A stretch of DNA of 6,230 nt from an uncultured Taibaiella sp. (GCA_937871155.1 CALMXV010000148.1:1-6230); one strand, 5' to 3'; counted from the first letter of the stretch, positions 1 through 6,230 are shown. Notes: a model not told the origin generated them from the letters alone. Numbers and translations are program-made.

Positions 1-96
1 ATTATACATGTAGTTAACGGCATTGCCACCGCCACCGCCTACGCCTATCACTTTAATGATAGAGGATTGATTTTTTGGAATTTCAAAATGTATCAT
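1..96 (-). CDS. ftsZ: Cell division protein FtsZ, N-terminal fragment (cut by the window edge)
   Basis: FtsZ is the tubulin-like GTPase that polymerises into the cytoplasmic Z ring and recruits the divisome. Only 32 codons are present, from the ATG at 96-94 to the window edge, with no stop. The peptide begins MIHFEIPKNQSS and continues with IIKVIGVGGGGGNAVNYM. The stretch GVGGGGGNAVNYM is the first nucleotide-binding glycine loop of FtsZ, and the short N-terminal extension before the first beta strand is normal. The gene follows ftsA by 75 bases, the standard dcw position. The ATG is chosen because the glycine loop then sits about 18 residues in, as expected, and because no better upstream start is seen. 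There is no Shine-Dalgarno sequence before it; the 71 bases upstream contain no G on the coding strand. Identity is firm from the loop plus the context. The GTPase T7 loop and C-terminal tail cannot be judged. Confidence 0.93.
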   Translation of the reverse strand, partial: MIHFEIPKNQSSIIKVIGVGGGGGNAVNYMYN

Positions 97-171
97 GTTG
101 GTTTGTTTTGTGGGTTAGTAAATTTTTTTAATTATGAATGGTAGTTAGTTTTTAAAAATTTTATGGACACT
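97..171 (-). promoter_or_regulatory. ftsA-ftsZ intergenic leader, G-free and AT-rich
   Basis: This is the longest non-coding gap in the window. Read in the direction of ftsZ, bases 167 down to 97 contain only A, C and T. The stretch holds an AAAATTTT palindrome (near 163-156), a run of seven A (129-123) and an A/C-rich end, ACAAAACAAACCAAC, directly before the ATG. No Shine-Dalgarno sequence is possible in a G-free leader. I see no TAnnTTTG (-7 box of the Bacteroidota housekeeping sigma factor) and no stem-loop with a T tract. The most likely role is an unstructured ribosome-loading leader for ftsZ. An internal promoter cannot be excluded but has no motif support. Confidence 0.5.
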
Positions 172-1572
172 TTATTCAATTTCTTTATCATCACCGGCTT
201 CAAATGCAGTAAGAAACTTATCTTTTAACTGTTCAAAAATGCCTTTCAAAAATTTACTTCTTTTGGCATTCTTATCACCGAATGAGTCGTCCTGTTCAGG
301 GGCTGGCTCTTCTGATTTTACACTTTCATTTTCAGGTATTGAGATAAATAAATCTCCATTTTCAGTTAATGTATTTCCATTTTCACCTATAAAACGCAAA
401 CGATTATTTTCAAAGTCATGATAGCCGCGAAGAATTAAACCAATACATGTAGAGTACATCGGATTCATCAAAGCTTCTGCATGCCCTCCTGCAAGGTGCT
501 CGTTTGGATAGCCGATACGTGCGCCAAGGCCGGTTACAAATTCTGTAAGTTGAATAAGGTGTTGCATCTGTGCGCCTCCACCAGTTAAAATGATACCGCC
601 GTATAGTTGCTTATCCAGATTCACTTGTTTTAAGTGATACACTACATATTCCAAAATCTCTTGCATACGAGCTTGGATAATGTTGGATAGATTTTTAATT
701 GAAACTTCTTTAGGTTGCATACCTCTTAACCCAGGAATGGTGATATAAGCATTATTATTAGCCATCTCCGCCAAAGCACTACCAAACTGTACTTTCATTT
801 GTTCAGCTTGTGCATTCAATACTCCTAATCCTTTACGGATGTCTGTGGTAATATTTACACCGGCATAAGGAATCACAGCTGTATGTCTTAAGATACCATC
901 ATAGTACACCGCCATATCCGTAGTGCCGCCACCAATATCTACAATGGCTACACCTGCTTCCAAATCTTCATCATTCATTACTGCTGCCGCTGATGCCAAT
1001 GGCTGTAGTAAGATATCACGAGTGATTAAACCCGACTTATCTACACAGCGTTTGATGTTTTTAATAGCATGCCTATCTCCTGTGATGATGTGGAAATTAG
1101 CGCCTACCTTCACTCCACTCATCCCAATTGGGTTCAGTACATTGTTGGTATTATCTACATAAAAATCTTTCGGGATAATATCAATGATTTGATCGCCGGC
1201 TGGGATAAATGTTTTGTGTTGGTCTTTTATCAACAAGTCAATATCTTCTTTGCTAATCTCACTTTCCGTATTAAGACGCACTCTATCGCCTCTTGTTTGA
1301 ATGCTTTTGATATGTTGCCCAGCAATACCAACATACATTTCTTTCAGCTCCAAGTTTGGATTGGATAGTCGGCACTTTTCAATGGCTTGCTGGATTGACT
1401 TGATGCACTGCTCAATGTTCATTACGACACCATGACTGACACCGGCAGATTCCGCTTTTCCAAAGCCAAGGATTTCGAGTTTACCGAACTCGTTTTTACG
1501 ACCAGCGATAGCTACAACTTTGGTAGTTCCGATATCGAGGCCGATGATGATGGGTTGATCTTTTCTGGACAT
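172..1572 (-). CDS. ftsA: Cell division protein FtsA, actin-like membrane tether for FtsZ
   Basis: FtsA is an ATP-binding actin-family protein that anchors FtsZ filaments to the inner membrane and recruits later divisome proteins. The 466-residue product shows the actin-fold ATPase motifs in order: phosphate 1 IIGLDIGTTK (residues 9-18), phosphate 2 VDIGGGTTD (211-219), and the adenosine motif GGIILTGGGAQM (325-336). The FtsA-specific 1C (SHS2) subdomain should occupy roughly residues 84-160, between the first two motifs. After about residue 395 comes an acidic, flexible linker (about 412-435), and then an amphipathic helix, FLKGIFEQLKDKFLTAF (441-457), the expected membrane-targeting sequence, followed by a short acidic end. 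It is somewhat longer than E. coli FtsA (420 residues), mostly because of the linker. The ATG at 1572 places the first actin motif close to the N-terminus as expected. It lies 18 bases after ftsQ and 75 bases before ftsZ, its direct partner. No truncation or missing key motif is seen. Confidence 0.97.
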   Translation of the reverse strand: MSRKDQPIIIGLDIGTTKVVAIAGRKNEFGKLEILGFGKAESAGVSHGVVMNIEQCIKSIQQAIEKCRLSNPNLELKEMYVGIAGQHIKSIQTRGDRVRLNTESEISKEDIDLLIKDQHKTFIPAGDQIIDIIPKDFYVDNTNNVLNPIGMSGVKVGANFHIITGDRHAIKNIKRCVDKSGLITRDILLQPLASAAAVMNDEDLEAGVAIVDIGGGTTDMAVYYDGILRHTAVIPYAGVNITTDIRKGLGVLNAQAEQMKVQFGSALAEMANNNAYITIPGLRGMQPKEVSIKNLSNIIQARMQEILEYVVYHLKQVNLDKQLYGGIILTGGGAQMQHLIQLTEFVTGLGARIGYPNEHLAGGHAEALMNPMYSTCIGLILRGYHDFENNRLRFIGENGNTLTENGDLFISIPENESVKSEEPAPEQDDSFGDKNAKRSKFLKGIFEQLKDKFLTAFEAGDDKEIE

Positions 1573-1625
1573 ATTGTAGGTGTTAAATTTTTAGTTGAGT
1601 ATATATTTGGGTGTTGTTGATTGTT
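1573..1625 (-). promoter_or_regulatory. G-free region before ftsA (end of ftsQ plus 18-base spacer)
   Basis: Read in the direction of ftsA, the 53 bases ahead of the ATG contain only A, C and T. They cover the last codons of ftsQ, its TAA stop, and the 18-base spacer AAATTTAACACCTACAAT. No Shine-Dalgarno sequence can exist here. By analogy with the ftsZ leader this looks like an unstructured ribosome-loading region, used because the gap is too long for simple stop/start overlap. The composition is seen directly; the role is inferred. Confidence 0.45.
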
Positions 1626-2679
1626 CTGTTTGGGGCGATGTTGTTTCCTTTGGTTTCTTGGGTAGCTCCTTTTTAAGAAGCTGTTTTTCTACTGGTTTTA
1701 CTTCTTTCTTTATAGTTGTTTTAGGTGATTGTTCATTTTTATTGGGTTCCAGCGTTATCAGTGTTTTAGCTGCTACCGGTTGTGACGTACTGGTCGTGGG
1801 TGTTATTGTTGTCGATTGATTGGATAGCCCTGGGTCATCTCCCATTATCGTTTTCACCCAATCCATATTGCTATTAAATCCGTTGGTAGGTTTTTTCCAA
1901 GCTAATTCCGGTGAGGCTACAATTTGATTTTTATAACGCACGTCAAGTGTTTGGTAATGGCTCCATCCTATCTTGTTTAATATGTTTTTATAAAAGCCTA
2001 GGAGATTTTCCAATTTGATTTTAGCATCGGTAGTATCTCCAAATAGTATCTTATGCGTTCCTAAAACCGGATAAAGCTCGAAGGTTAAATCAGGAGTCGT
2101 ACTCACTTGCTCAATCTGTGTATTCCAAAAAGTATCTCTTTCAATGATTTGCATTAAAGCAACTGCTTGTGCTCGGATGGCTGTGTTCACACTATCGTTA
2201 TTAGACCAAGGAACATTGGTAACAACATTGCTATAATAAGTAAACCGTGATGAAAGCGGCAATAGCTTCAGTGACCTAGTGATATAATAGCTTTCTCCAT
2301 TATCAAAAAACACTCTTGCTGCTGGTGTATATTGAGTGATAAATACGTGCATATTTCTTTGATTATCGAGATATGTTTGAGCTTTTTGAATCCAAGGGTT
2401 GTTGTACAAATGTTGTTCAATACCTTTTAGGTTGATATGATTTAGTGTAGTCTTGTGATTCATCAAAGAGAATTGTTGACGTATATTTTTCTCTACTTCT
2501 GCTTTATCTACAAACAAATACTTATTCTCATTAGTAAGATAAACCGTAATATTATTGAGCGTTCCCTTCTCTTGTACTTTGGAAGCACTTAAGATAGCCG
2601 CAATACATCCACCTACAAGCACAAGTGTCACGAATGCTTGAAGGACTTTACGGAAAGATATGTTGCGTTTAGTACTCAT
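1591..2679 (-). CDS. ftsQ: Cell division protein FtsQ (FtsQ/DivIB family), with a long low-complexity C-terminal tail
   Basis: FtsQ is a bitopic inner membrane protein that links early and late divisome proteins through its periplasmic domain. The 362-residue product has a short basic N-terminus (MSTKRNISFRK), one membrane segment at about residues 12-31, and a periplasmic part. A divergent POTRA-like region lies near residues 41-115. It is followed by NPWIQKAQTYLDNQRNMHVFITQ (94-116) and TPAARVFF (118-125), matching the family pattern of NPWV..A.v...PN.L.I.I.E..P.A. LDVRYKNQIVA (245-255) resembles the conserved C-terminal strand of the family. From about residue 286 to the end, the protein is rich in Thr, Ser, Pro, Lys and Gln, with a Lys-rich part at 320-345, and has no visible fold. 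The start overlaps the murC stop by one base (TAATG), implying translational coupling. The family is divergent in Bacteroidota, so identification rests on the pattern plus the position between murC and ftsA. Confidence 0.9.
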   Translation of the reverse strand: MSTKRNISFRKVLQAFVTLVLVGGCIAAILSASKVQEKGTLNNITVYLTNENKYLFVDKAEVEKNIRQQFSLMNHKTTLNHINLKGIEQHLYNNPWIQKAQTYLDNQRNMHVFITQYTPAARVFFDNGESYYITRSLKLLPLSSRFTYYSNVVTNVPWSNNDSVNTAIRAQAVALMQIIERDTFWNTQIEQVSTTPDLTFELYPVLGTHKILFGDTTDAKIKLENLLGFYKNILNKIGWSHYQTLDVRYKNQIVASPELAWKKPTNGFNSNMDWVKTIMGDDPGLSNQSTTITPTTSTSQPVAAKTLITLEPNKNEQSPKTTIKKEVKPVEKQLLKKELPKKPKETTSPQTEQSTTPKYILN

Positions 2680-2685
2680 TACTTT
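2671..2685 (-). other. Coupled ftsQ start (TAATG), copy of a 15-base start context
   Basis: The murC stop TAA (2681-2679) and the ftsQ ATG (2679-2677) share one base as TAATG. The surrounding sequence AAAGTAATGAGTACT matches the murC start context at 4046-4032 in 14 of 15 bases. Overlap and match are seen directly. Translational coupling is the usual meaning of such an overlap. Confidence 0.7.
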
Positions 2686-4040
2686 TGTTCTAAAATTTCT
2701 TTTATAGGCGTTATCATTTTATCAATATCACCAGCACCAGCAGTAATGAAAAGCTTTACGGGCGCTTGTTTAACATACTCCAACAAGGCATCTTTAGAAA
2801 GAATAGTACATGACTTATTGCTCATTCTATCGACTATCATTTGCGAGGTAACTCCTGGTATAGGTTGCTCTCGAGCAGGATAAATGTCTAGCAACAAGAC
2901 TTCATCTGCCATATCTAAACTATGTGCAAAACCATCCGCTAAATCTCGTGTGCGCGTAAACAAATGCGGTTGAAAAGCAATCACACATTTTTTGTCAGGG
3001 AATAGACGTTTGGCACTTGATATCAAAGCGGCTAATTCCTCCGGATGATGGGCATAGTCGTCTATGTAAACTATTTCATCTTGTTTAACGATGTATTCAA
3101 ACCGTCTCTTAACCCCTTTAAAGTTGGGTATGGCTTGTTTAATTTTTTCTGCTTCCACCCCTAGTTGCAAAGCCACTGTGATAGCCACTACCATGTTTTC
3201 TACATTATGCATCCCTCCCATATTCAAAGTAATGCCTTCAATTATGTTGGACTTAGATATATAGTCGAAGGTATAGCTACCTTTATGTTGTGTAATAGAA
3301 GTAGCATAGGTATCAGCGGCTTCATTTTGCAAACTATACGTGATGGTAGTTGCATCTAAATTGCTAATGCTTTGTTGTAGTCCGTGTTTTACTAAAAGTA
3401 TGCCGCCGGCTTTTATGTTATGGGTATATTGAATGAACGCTTCTTGCATAGCTTCTACAGTACCATAAATATCTAAATGATCCGCATCCATAGAAGTGAG
3501 TACGGCTATATCTGGCTTCAACTTTAGAAAGCTACGGTCATATTCGTCTGCTTCTATAACGGCAGTGTTATTCTTATCTCCCCAATAGTTGCTTTGGTAG
3601 TTTACTGAAATACCTCCTAAAAACGCATTACATCCATAACCGGTATCTCTTAGCAAAAACCCAATCATGGTAGAAACGGTCGTCTTGCCATGGGTGCCGG
3701 CTACGGTAACACTTAACAAGTATTCGGTAATCCATTGCAGCACATCACTACGTTTTACTACTTGATATCCTTGCTCGCGATACCAATTTAATTCCTTATG
3801 ATCAGTCGGAATTGCCGGTGTATAAACCACTAATTGAGCTTCTTTATCCAACAGCTCCAAGCTATCATCAAAATGTATAGCTATCCCTTCAATTTGCAAT
3901 TGAGTAGTAAGTGCAGTTTCTGTTTTATCGTACCCTTTCACTACTACATTTCGTTCATTGAAATAGCGTGCCAAAGCACTCATGCCAATGCCACCAGCTC
4001 CAATGAAGTAAACGCGTTGTATGTTGTTAAGAGTATTCAT
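2679..4040 (-). CDS. murC: UDP-N-acetylmuramate--L-alanine ligase (MurC)
   Basis: MurC catalyses the ATP-dependent addition of L-alanine to UDP-MurNAc in the cytoplasm, the first step of stem peptide synthesis. The 453-residue product has the three Mur ligase domains. The N-terminal Rossmann-like UDP-MurNAc domain carries GAGGIGMS (14-21). The central ATPase domain carries the P-loop GTHGKTT (115-121), EADEYDRSF (163-171), DADHLDIY (185-192) and the GMHNVEN motif (276-282). The C-terminal domain has DDYAHHPEE (327-335), FQPHLFTRTRDL (356-367), DIYPAREQPIPGV (385-397) and TAGAGDID (433-440). The DDYAHHP and YPAREQP signatures separate MurC from MurD, MurE and MurF. Length is normal for the family and no catalytic motif is missing. 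It starts 6 bases after murG, in the same frame, and its stop overlaps the ftsQ start, so it is probably translated as part of a coupled chain. Confidence 0.98.
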   Translation of the reverse strand: MNTLNNIQRVYFIGAGGIGMSALARYFNERNVVVKGYDKTETALTTQLQIEGIAIHFDDSLELLDKEAQLVVYTPAIPTDHKELNWYREQGYQVVKRSDVLQWITEYLLSVTVAGTHGKTTVSTMIGFLLRDTGYGCNAFLGGISVNYQSNYWGDKNNTAVIEADEYDRSFLKLKPDIAVLTSMDADHLDIYGTVEAMQEAFIQYTHNIKAGGILLVKHGLQQSISNLDATTITYSLQNEAADTYATSITQHKGSYTFDYISKSNIIEGITLNMGGMHNVENMVVAITVALQLGVEAEKIKQAIPNFKGVKRRFEYIVKQDEIVYIDDYAHHPEELAALISSAKRLFPDKKCVIAFQPHLFTRTRDLADGFAHSLDMADEVLLLDIYPAREQPIPGVTSQMIVDRMSNKSCTILSKDALLEYVKQAPVKLFITAGAGDIDKMITPIKEILEQK

Positions 4041-4046
4041 TACTTT
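4032..4046 (-). other. murC start context, near-copy of the ftsQ start context
   Basis: The sequence AAAGTAATGAATACT spans the murC start codon (4040-4038). It differs from the ftsQ context at 2685-2671 only by A instead of G in codon 2. The six bases AAAGTA are the whole spacer between the murG UAG and the murC ATG, and they are in frame with both genes. No Shine-Dalgarno core is present. Confidence 0.6.
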
Positions 4047-5144
4047 CTATTGAACTTGTTCTATTATTTTATTGACAATTCTTTCAGTTGCATCTTTTAT
4101 AGCCAATGTTTGTAAGTTTTTTTTCATCTTCATTTGCACTTCCGGACTATTTATCAAACGCTTTAGTTGTGGTAACAATTCATCCATCACCTTATCATTG
4201 CTCACCAATAGGGCAGCTTGTTTATTTACTAAAGCCATCGCATTTCTAGTTTGATGATCTTCTGCAGCAAAAGGGAAAGGAACAAAAATGACCGGCTTCG
4301 CTACGATACACAATTCTGCAATAGACAATGCGCCTGCACGAGACACTACAACATCACATGCGGCATAAGCATAATCCATCTCCTTTATAAACTCCATCAC
4401 CTTCACTTGCCCTTTATATGTAGCTTCAATTTCCTTTGCTTGCGCATAATAAGGAGTCCCTGTTTGCCATAACAATTGTACTCCCCAGCTTAAGATTTCT
4501 TGTAGATGAGCATGAATCGCTTCATTCACAGCTTTTGCTCCAAGACTACCGCCAATAACCAATAACGTAGTTTTATCCTTTGCTAACCCTAACCATTCTA
4601 GCCCTTGCTCTTTAGTAATCTTATTATCTGCTATAATTTTTCTTACCGGATTTCCAGTAAATACTATTTTCTCTTTTGGGAAGAAACGTTCCATATTTTC
4701 ATAAGCAACACAGATAGCTTTTGCTTGCTTACCTAAAAGTTTATTGCTCTTTCCGGCAAATGAATTCTGCTCTTGAATCACAGTGGGTATTCCTCTACTT
4801 TGCGCTGCCTGCAACATTGGATAGCTTGCATAACCGCCTACACCCACCACAACATCTGGTTTAAAATCATCAAGAATGGTTCTTGCATTATAATAGCTTT
4901 TAAGCATTTTAAACGGTAACGAAAGGTTCTTCAAAAGGTTGCTTCTATTGAATCCAACAATGTCTAATCCTATAATGTCAAAACCTTCCAAGGGTACTTT
5001 CGTCATTTCCATTTTTCCTTTTGCCCCTACAAACAATAGTTGGTTGGCAGCACTTTTTGTTTTAAGTGCGTGACCAATGGCTACCGCCGGGAAAATATGC
5101 CCACCGGTACCACCACCTGCTATGATAATTCGTAGTGCTCTCAT
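4047..5144 (-). CDS. murG: Lipid II synthase MurG (UDP-GlcNAc:lipid I GlcNAc transferase)
   Basis: MurG transfers GlcNAc from UDP-GlcNAc to lipid I on the cytoplasmic face of the inner membrane, producing lipid II, the substrate of FtsW. The 365-residue product has two Rossmann-like GT-B domains. The N-terminal half shows the glycine loop GGGTGGHIFPA (10-20), a second glycine-rich loop, GVGGYASYP (101-109), and IQEQNSFAG (123-131), while TGNPVR (163-168) lies near the domain boundary. The C-terminal half shows GGSLGAKAVNEA (198-209), SRAGALSIAEL (268-278), where Glu277 matches the Glu that binds the nucleotide-sugar ribose in E. coli MurG, and the PFPFAAEDHQTRNA stretch (289-302). Length is normal. 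The start overlaps the ftsW stop as ATGA, so translation is likely coupled; the glycine loop begins ten residues from this start, supporting it. The stop is UAG, the only UAG among the visible genes. An eight-A run lies at 4124-4117, over codons 341-343. Confidence 0.98.
   Translation of the reverse strand: MRALRIIIAGGGTGGHIFPAVAIGHALKTKSAANQLLFVGAKGKMEMTKVPLEGFDIIGLDIVGFNRSNLLKNLSLPFKMLKSYYNARTILDDFKPDVVVGVGGYASYPMLQAAQSRGIPTVIQEQNSFAGKSNKLLGKQAKAICVAYENMERFFPKEKIVFTGNPVRKIIADNKITKEQGLEWLGLAKDKTTLLVIGGSLGAKAVNEAIHAHLQEILSWGVQLLWQTGTPYYAQAKEIEATYKGQVKVMEFIKEMDYAYAACDVVVSRAGALSIAELCIVAKPVIFVPFPFAAEDHQTRNAMALVNKQAALLVSNDKVMDELLPQLKRLINSPEVQMKMKKNLQTLAIKDATERIVNKIIEQVQ
5141..5144 (-). other. ATGA stop/start overlap between ftsW and murG
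   Basis: On the minus strand, bases 5144-5141 read ATGA: the murG ATG shares bases with the ftsW TGA. This is the classical arrangement for reinitiation by a ribosome that has just finished the upstream gene. A short AGG lies only three bases before the ATG, too close for a normal Shine-Dalgarno site, so coupling is the more plausible route. Coupling is inferred; the overlap is seen directly. Confidence 0.85.
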
Positions 5145-6230
5145 GATCCTACTGCCGGAGCTATTTCCGGACTTTCTTGATTATTTCTAAGTTTTGCTTC
5201 TGATGCTTTTTTCTTCTGTGCCGGTATGATGTCTTCATCTACAAATCGACTTACACTCAATACGATTCCGATAGTGATGCTGGTAAACCAAATGGAGGAT
5301 CCACCCATACTAACTAATGGAAGTGTCAATCCGGTTACGGGTACTAGATGTACGTTAACTGCCATATTCAACATTGCTTGGAACACCAAGGTCATACTTA
5401 ACCCGACGGCAAGGAATGCGCCAAAACCAAAAGGGCATCTTTTGAAAATGACAATGCTTCGGTACAAAAACAATAGGTATAAAAACACAACTAATGCGCC
5501 GCCTATCAGTCCATACTCAGCTATAATATTCGCATAAATAAAATCGGAATAACCGTGAGGTAAATAATCTTTTGCTTCGCTATTTCCGGGACCTTGTCCT
5601 ACAAGCCCTCCACTTGCAATGGCAATCATCGCTTGATTGATTTGAAAGTTGTCGTCATCTTTTTCATCTGCGTTTTTCGTTCCTTGTCCGGTATAGCTCA
5701 TCACCCGTTTTTCCCATGTTGCAGCTCTTCCCTTTCCTGTTATTTTGGAGGTAAGGTATAGCCCGGAAATCAATAATATTCCCGCAAAACCTAATAGGAG
5801 AATATGGCTAACTTTTATCCTACCTATAAACAAAAGCAGCGCACAAGTAAGCATCAACATCAAAGCAGTAGAAAGGTTGGCTGGTGCAATCAAGCCGCAA
5901 ATAATAAGCACAGGCAATATCACCGGCACAAACCCTTTTTTGAAAGACTGTATTTCATGTTGTTTGGTGCTAAGCACTTTGGCTAAATACATAAACAACG
6001 CCAGCTTTGCCATATCAGAAGTTTGAAAGGTCAAGTTGATTACAGGAAGCTTAATCCATCGCGAGCCTTCATTTAATGTAGCTCCAAAAGCCAATGTATA
6101 GGCTAATAAAGGAATGCTAAAAATATAGGAGAACCTAGCAATAGGCATAAACCTTCTATAGTTTACTTTTTGTACTAATACAATAATGAGTATACCCAAT
6201 GCCAACACCCCAAATTGCTTTACCAAATAA
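5141..6230 (-). CDS. ftsW: Septal peptidoglycan polymerase FtsW (SEDS family), 5' end outside the window
   Basis: FtsW is the multi-pass SEDS glycosyltransferase that polymerises lipid II at the division septum together with the transpeptidase FtsI. The frame is open to the window edge. The codon at 6226-6224 is TTG and aligns inside the protein (it follows a Tyr codon), so it is not the start; the first membrane segment and N-terminus lie upstream. Numbering from that TTG, visible hallmarks are NEGSRWIKLP (52-61), FQTSDMAKLALF (67-78), PANLSTALMLML (115-126), RAATWEKRVMSY (167-178), ASGGLVGQGPGNS (204-216), YSDFIYA (226-232) with the predicted catalytic Asp228, and PVTGLTLPLVSMGGSS (296-311). 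About nine of the usual ten membrane helices are present. The tail after about residue 330 is cytoplasmic, short and charged. FtsW is preferred over RodA because of the dcw context and the NLSTA and SMGGSS forms. The stop overlaps the murG start (ATGA). Confidence 0.95.
   Translation of the reverse strand, partial: YLVKQFGVLALGILIIVLVQKVNYRRFMPIARFSYIFSIPLLAYTLAFGATLNEGSRWIKLPVINLTFQTSDMAKLALFMYLAKVLSTKQHEIQSFKKGFVPVILPVLIICGLIAPANLSTALMLMLTCALLLFIGRIKVSHILLLGFAGILLISGLYLTSKITGKGRAATWEKRVMSYTGQGTKNADEKDDDNFQINQAMIAIASGGLVGQGPGNSEAKDYLPHGYSDFIYANIIAEYGLIGGALVVFLYLLFLYRSIVIFKRCPFGFGAFLAVGLSMTLVFQAMLNMAVNVHLVPVTGLTLPLVSMGGSSIWFTSITIGIVLSVSRFVDEDIIPAQKKKASEAKLRNNQESPEIAPAVGS

Noticed and set aside
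97..171. A promoter or terminator between ftsA and ftsZ
   Set aside because: I find no TAnnTTTG box and no G-C stem followed by a T tract; the palindrome AAAATTTT is too short and AT-only.
1595..1819. Plus-strand open frame of 74 codons with a hydrophobic, membrane-like composition
   Set aside because: It is the shadow of the Thr/Pro/Lys-rich tail of ftsQ; low-complexity coding sequence gives Val/Ser/Gly/Phe-rich antisense frames.
2671..2685. Absence of ddl and murB between murC and ftsQ as an anomaly
   Set aside because: The E. coli order has ddlB here, but the direct murC-ftsQ arrangement is usual in Bacteroidota, so it is a lineage trait and not a deletion.
3834..4115. Plus-strand open frame of 93 codons across the murG-murC junction
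   Set aside because: It overlaps conserved coding sequence of both genes on the other strand and shows no motif; a chance frame.
5226..5537. Plus-strand open frame of 103 codons opposite ftsW, and similar frames at 5745-6026 and 5804-5986
   Set aside because: They are the complement of strongly conserved ftsW codons, have no recognisable domain and no start context of their own.
6224..6226. TTG at 6226 as the start of ftsW
   Set aside because: The frame stays open upstream (a Tyr codon precedes it) and the first membrane helix of FtsW would be missing; the gene simply continues beyond the window.
1..6230. A novel or accessory system hidden in the window
   Set aside because: All but about 100 bases are covered by six core division and peptidoglycan genes in their conventional order, with no foreign composition, repeats or unexplained frames.

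Overview
The window is an uninterrupted stretch of a division and cell wall (dcw) cluster. Every gene is on the minus strand, so transcription runs from base 6230 towards base 1. In that direction the order is ftsW (5' part outside the window), murG, murC, ftsQ, ftsA, then the first 32 codons of ftsZ, which leaves the window at base 1. No gene lies on the plus strand, no gap exceeds 75 bases, and no RNA gene, mobile element, CRISPR array or terminator is visible.

The organism is most likely a member of the Bacteroidota. The evidence is the protein style (FtsW motif NLSTALMLMLT, FtsA with a long acidic linker before its C-terminal helix, a divergent FtsQ), the order murG-murC-ftsQ-ftsA-ftsZ with no ddl or murB in between, the AT-rich composition, and the lack of convincing Shine-Dalgarno sequences. 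A placement in or near Chitinophagales is a guess from sequence feel only.

The genes work together. MurC adds L-alanine to UDP-MurNAc in the cytoplasm, MurG makes lipid II from lipid I at the inner membrane face, and FtsW polymerises lipid II at the septum. FtsQ is the bitopic divisome organiser, FtsA tethers FtsZ to the membrane, and FtsZ forms the ring. Junctions are tight: ftsW/murG overlap by ATGA, murG/murC are 6 bases apart, murC/ftsQ overlap by one base (TAATG), ftsQ/ftsA are 18 bases apart and ftsA/ftsZ are 75 bases apart.

I do not see an undescribed system here; this is core housekeeping DNA. The points worth a second look are small. The transcript is completely free of G for 71 bases before the ftsZ start and for 53 bases before the ftsA start. 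murG and murC are in the same frame, separated by one UAG and two sense codons. The murC and ftsQ starts share a near-identical 15-base sequence. FtsQ carries a long low-complexity C-terminal tail.
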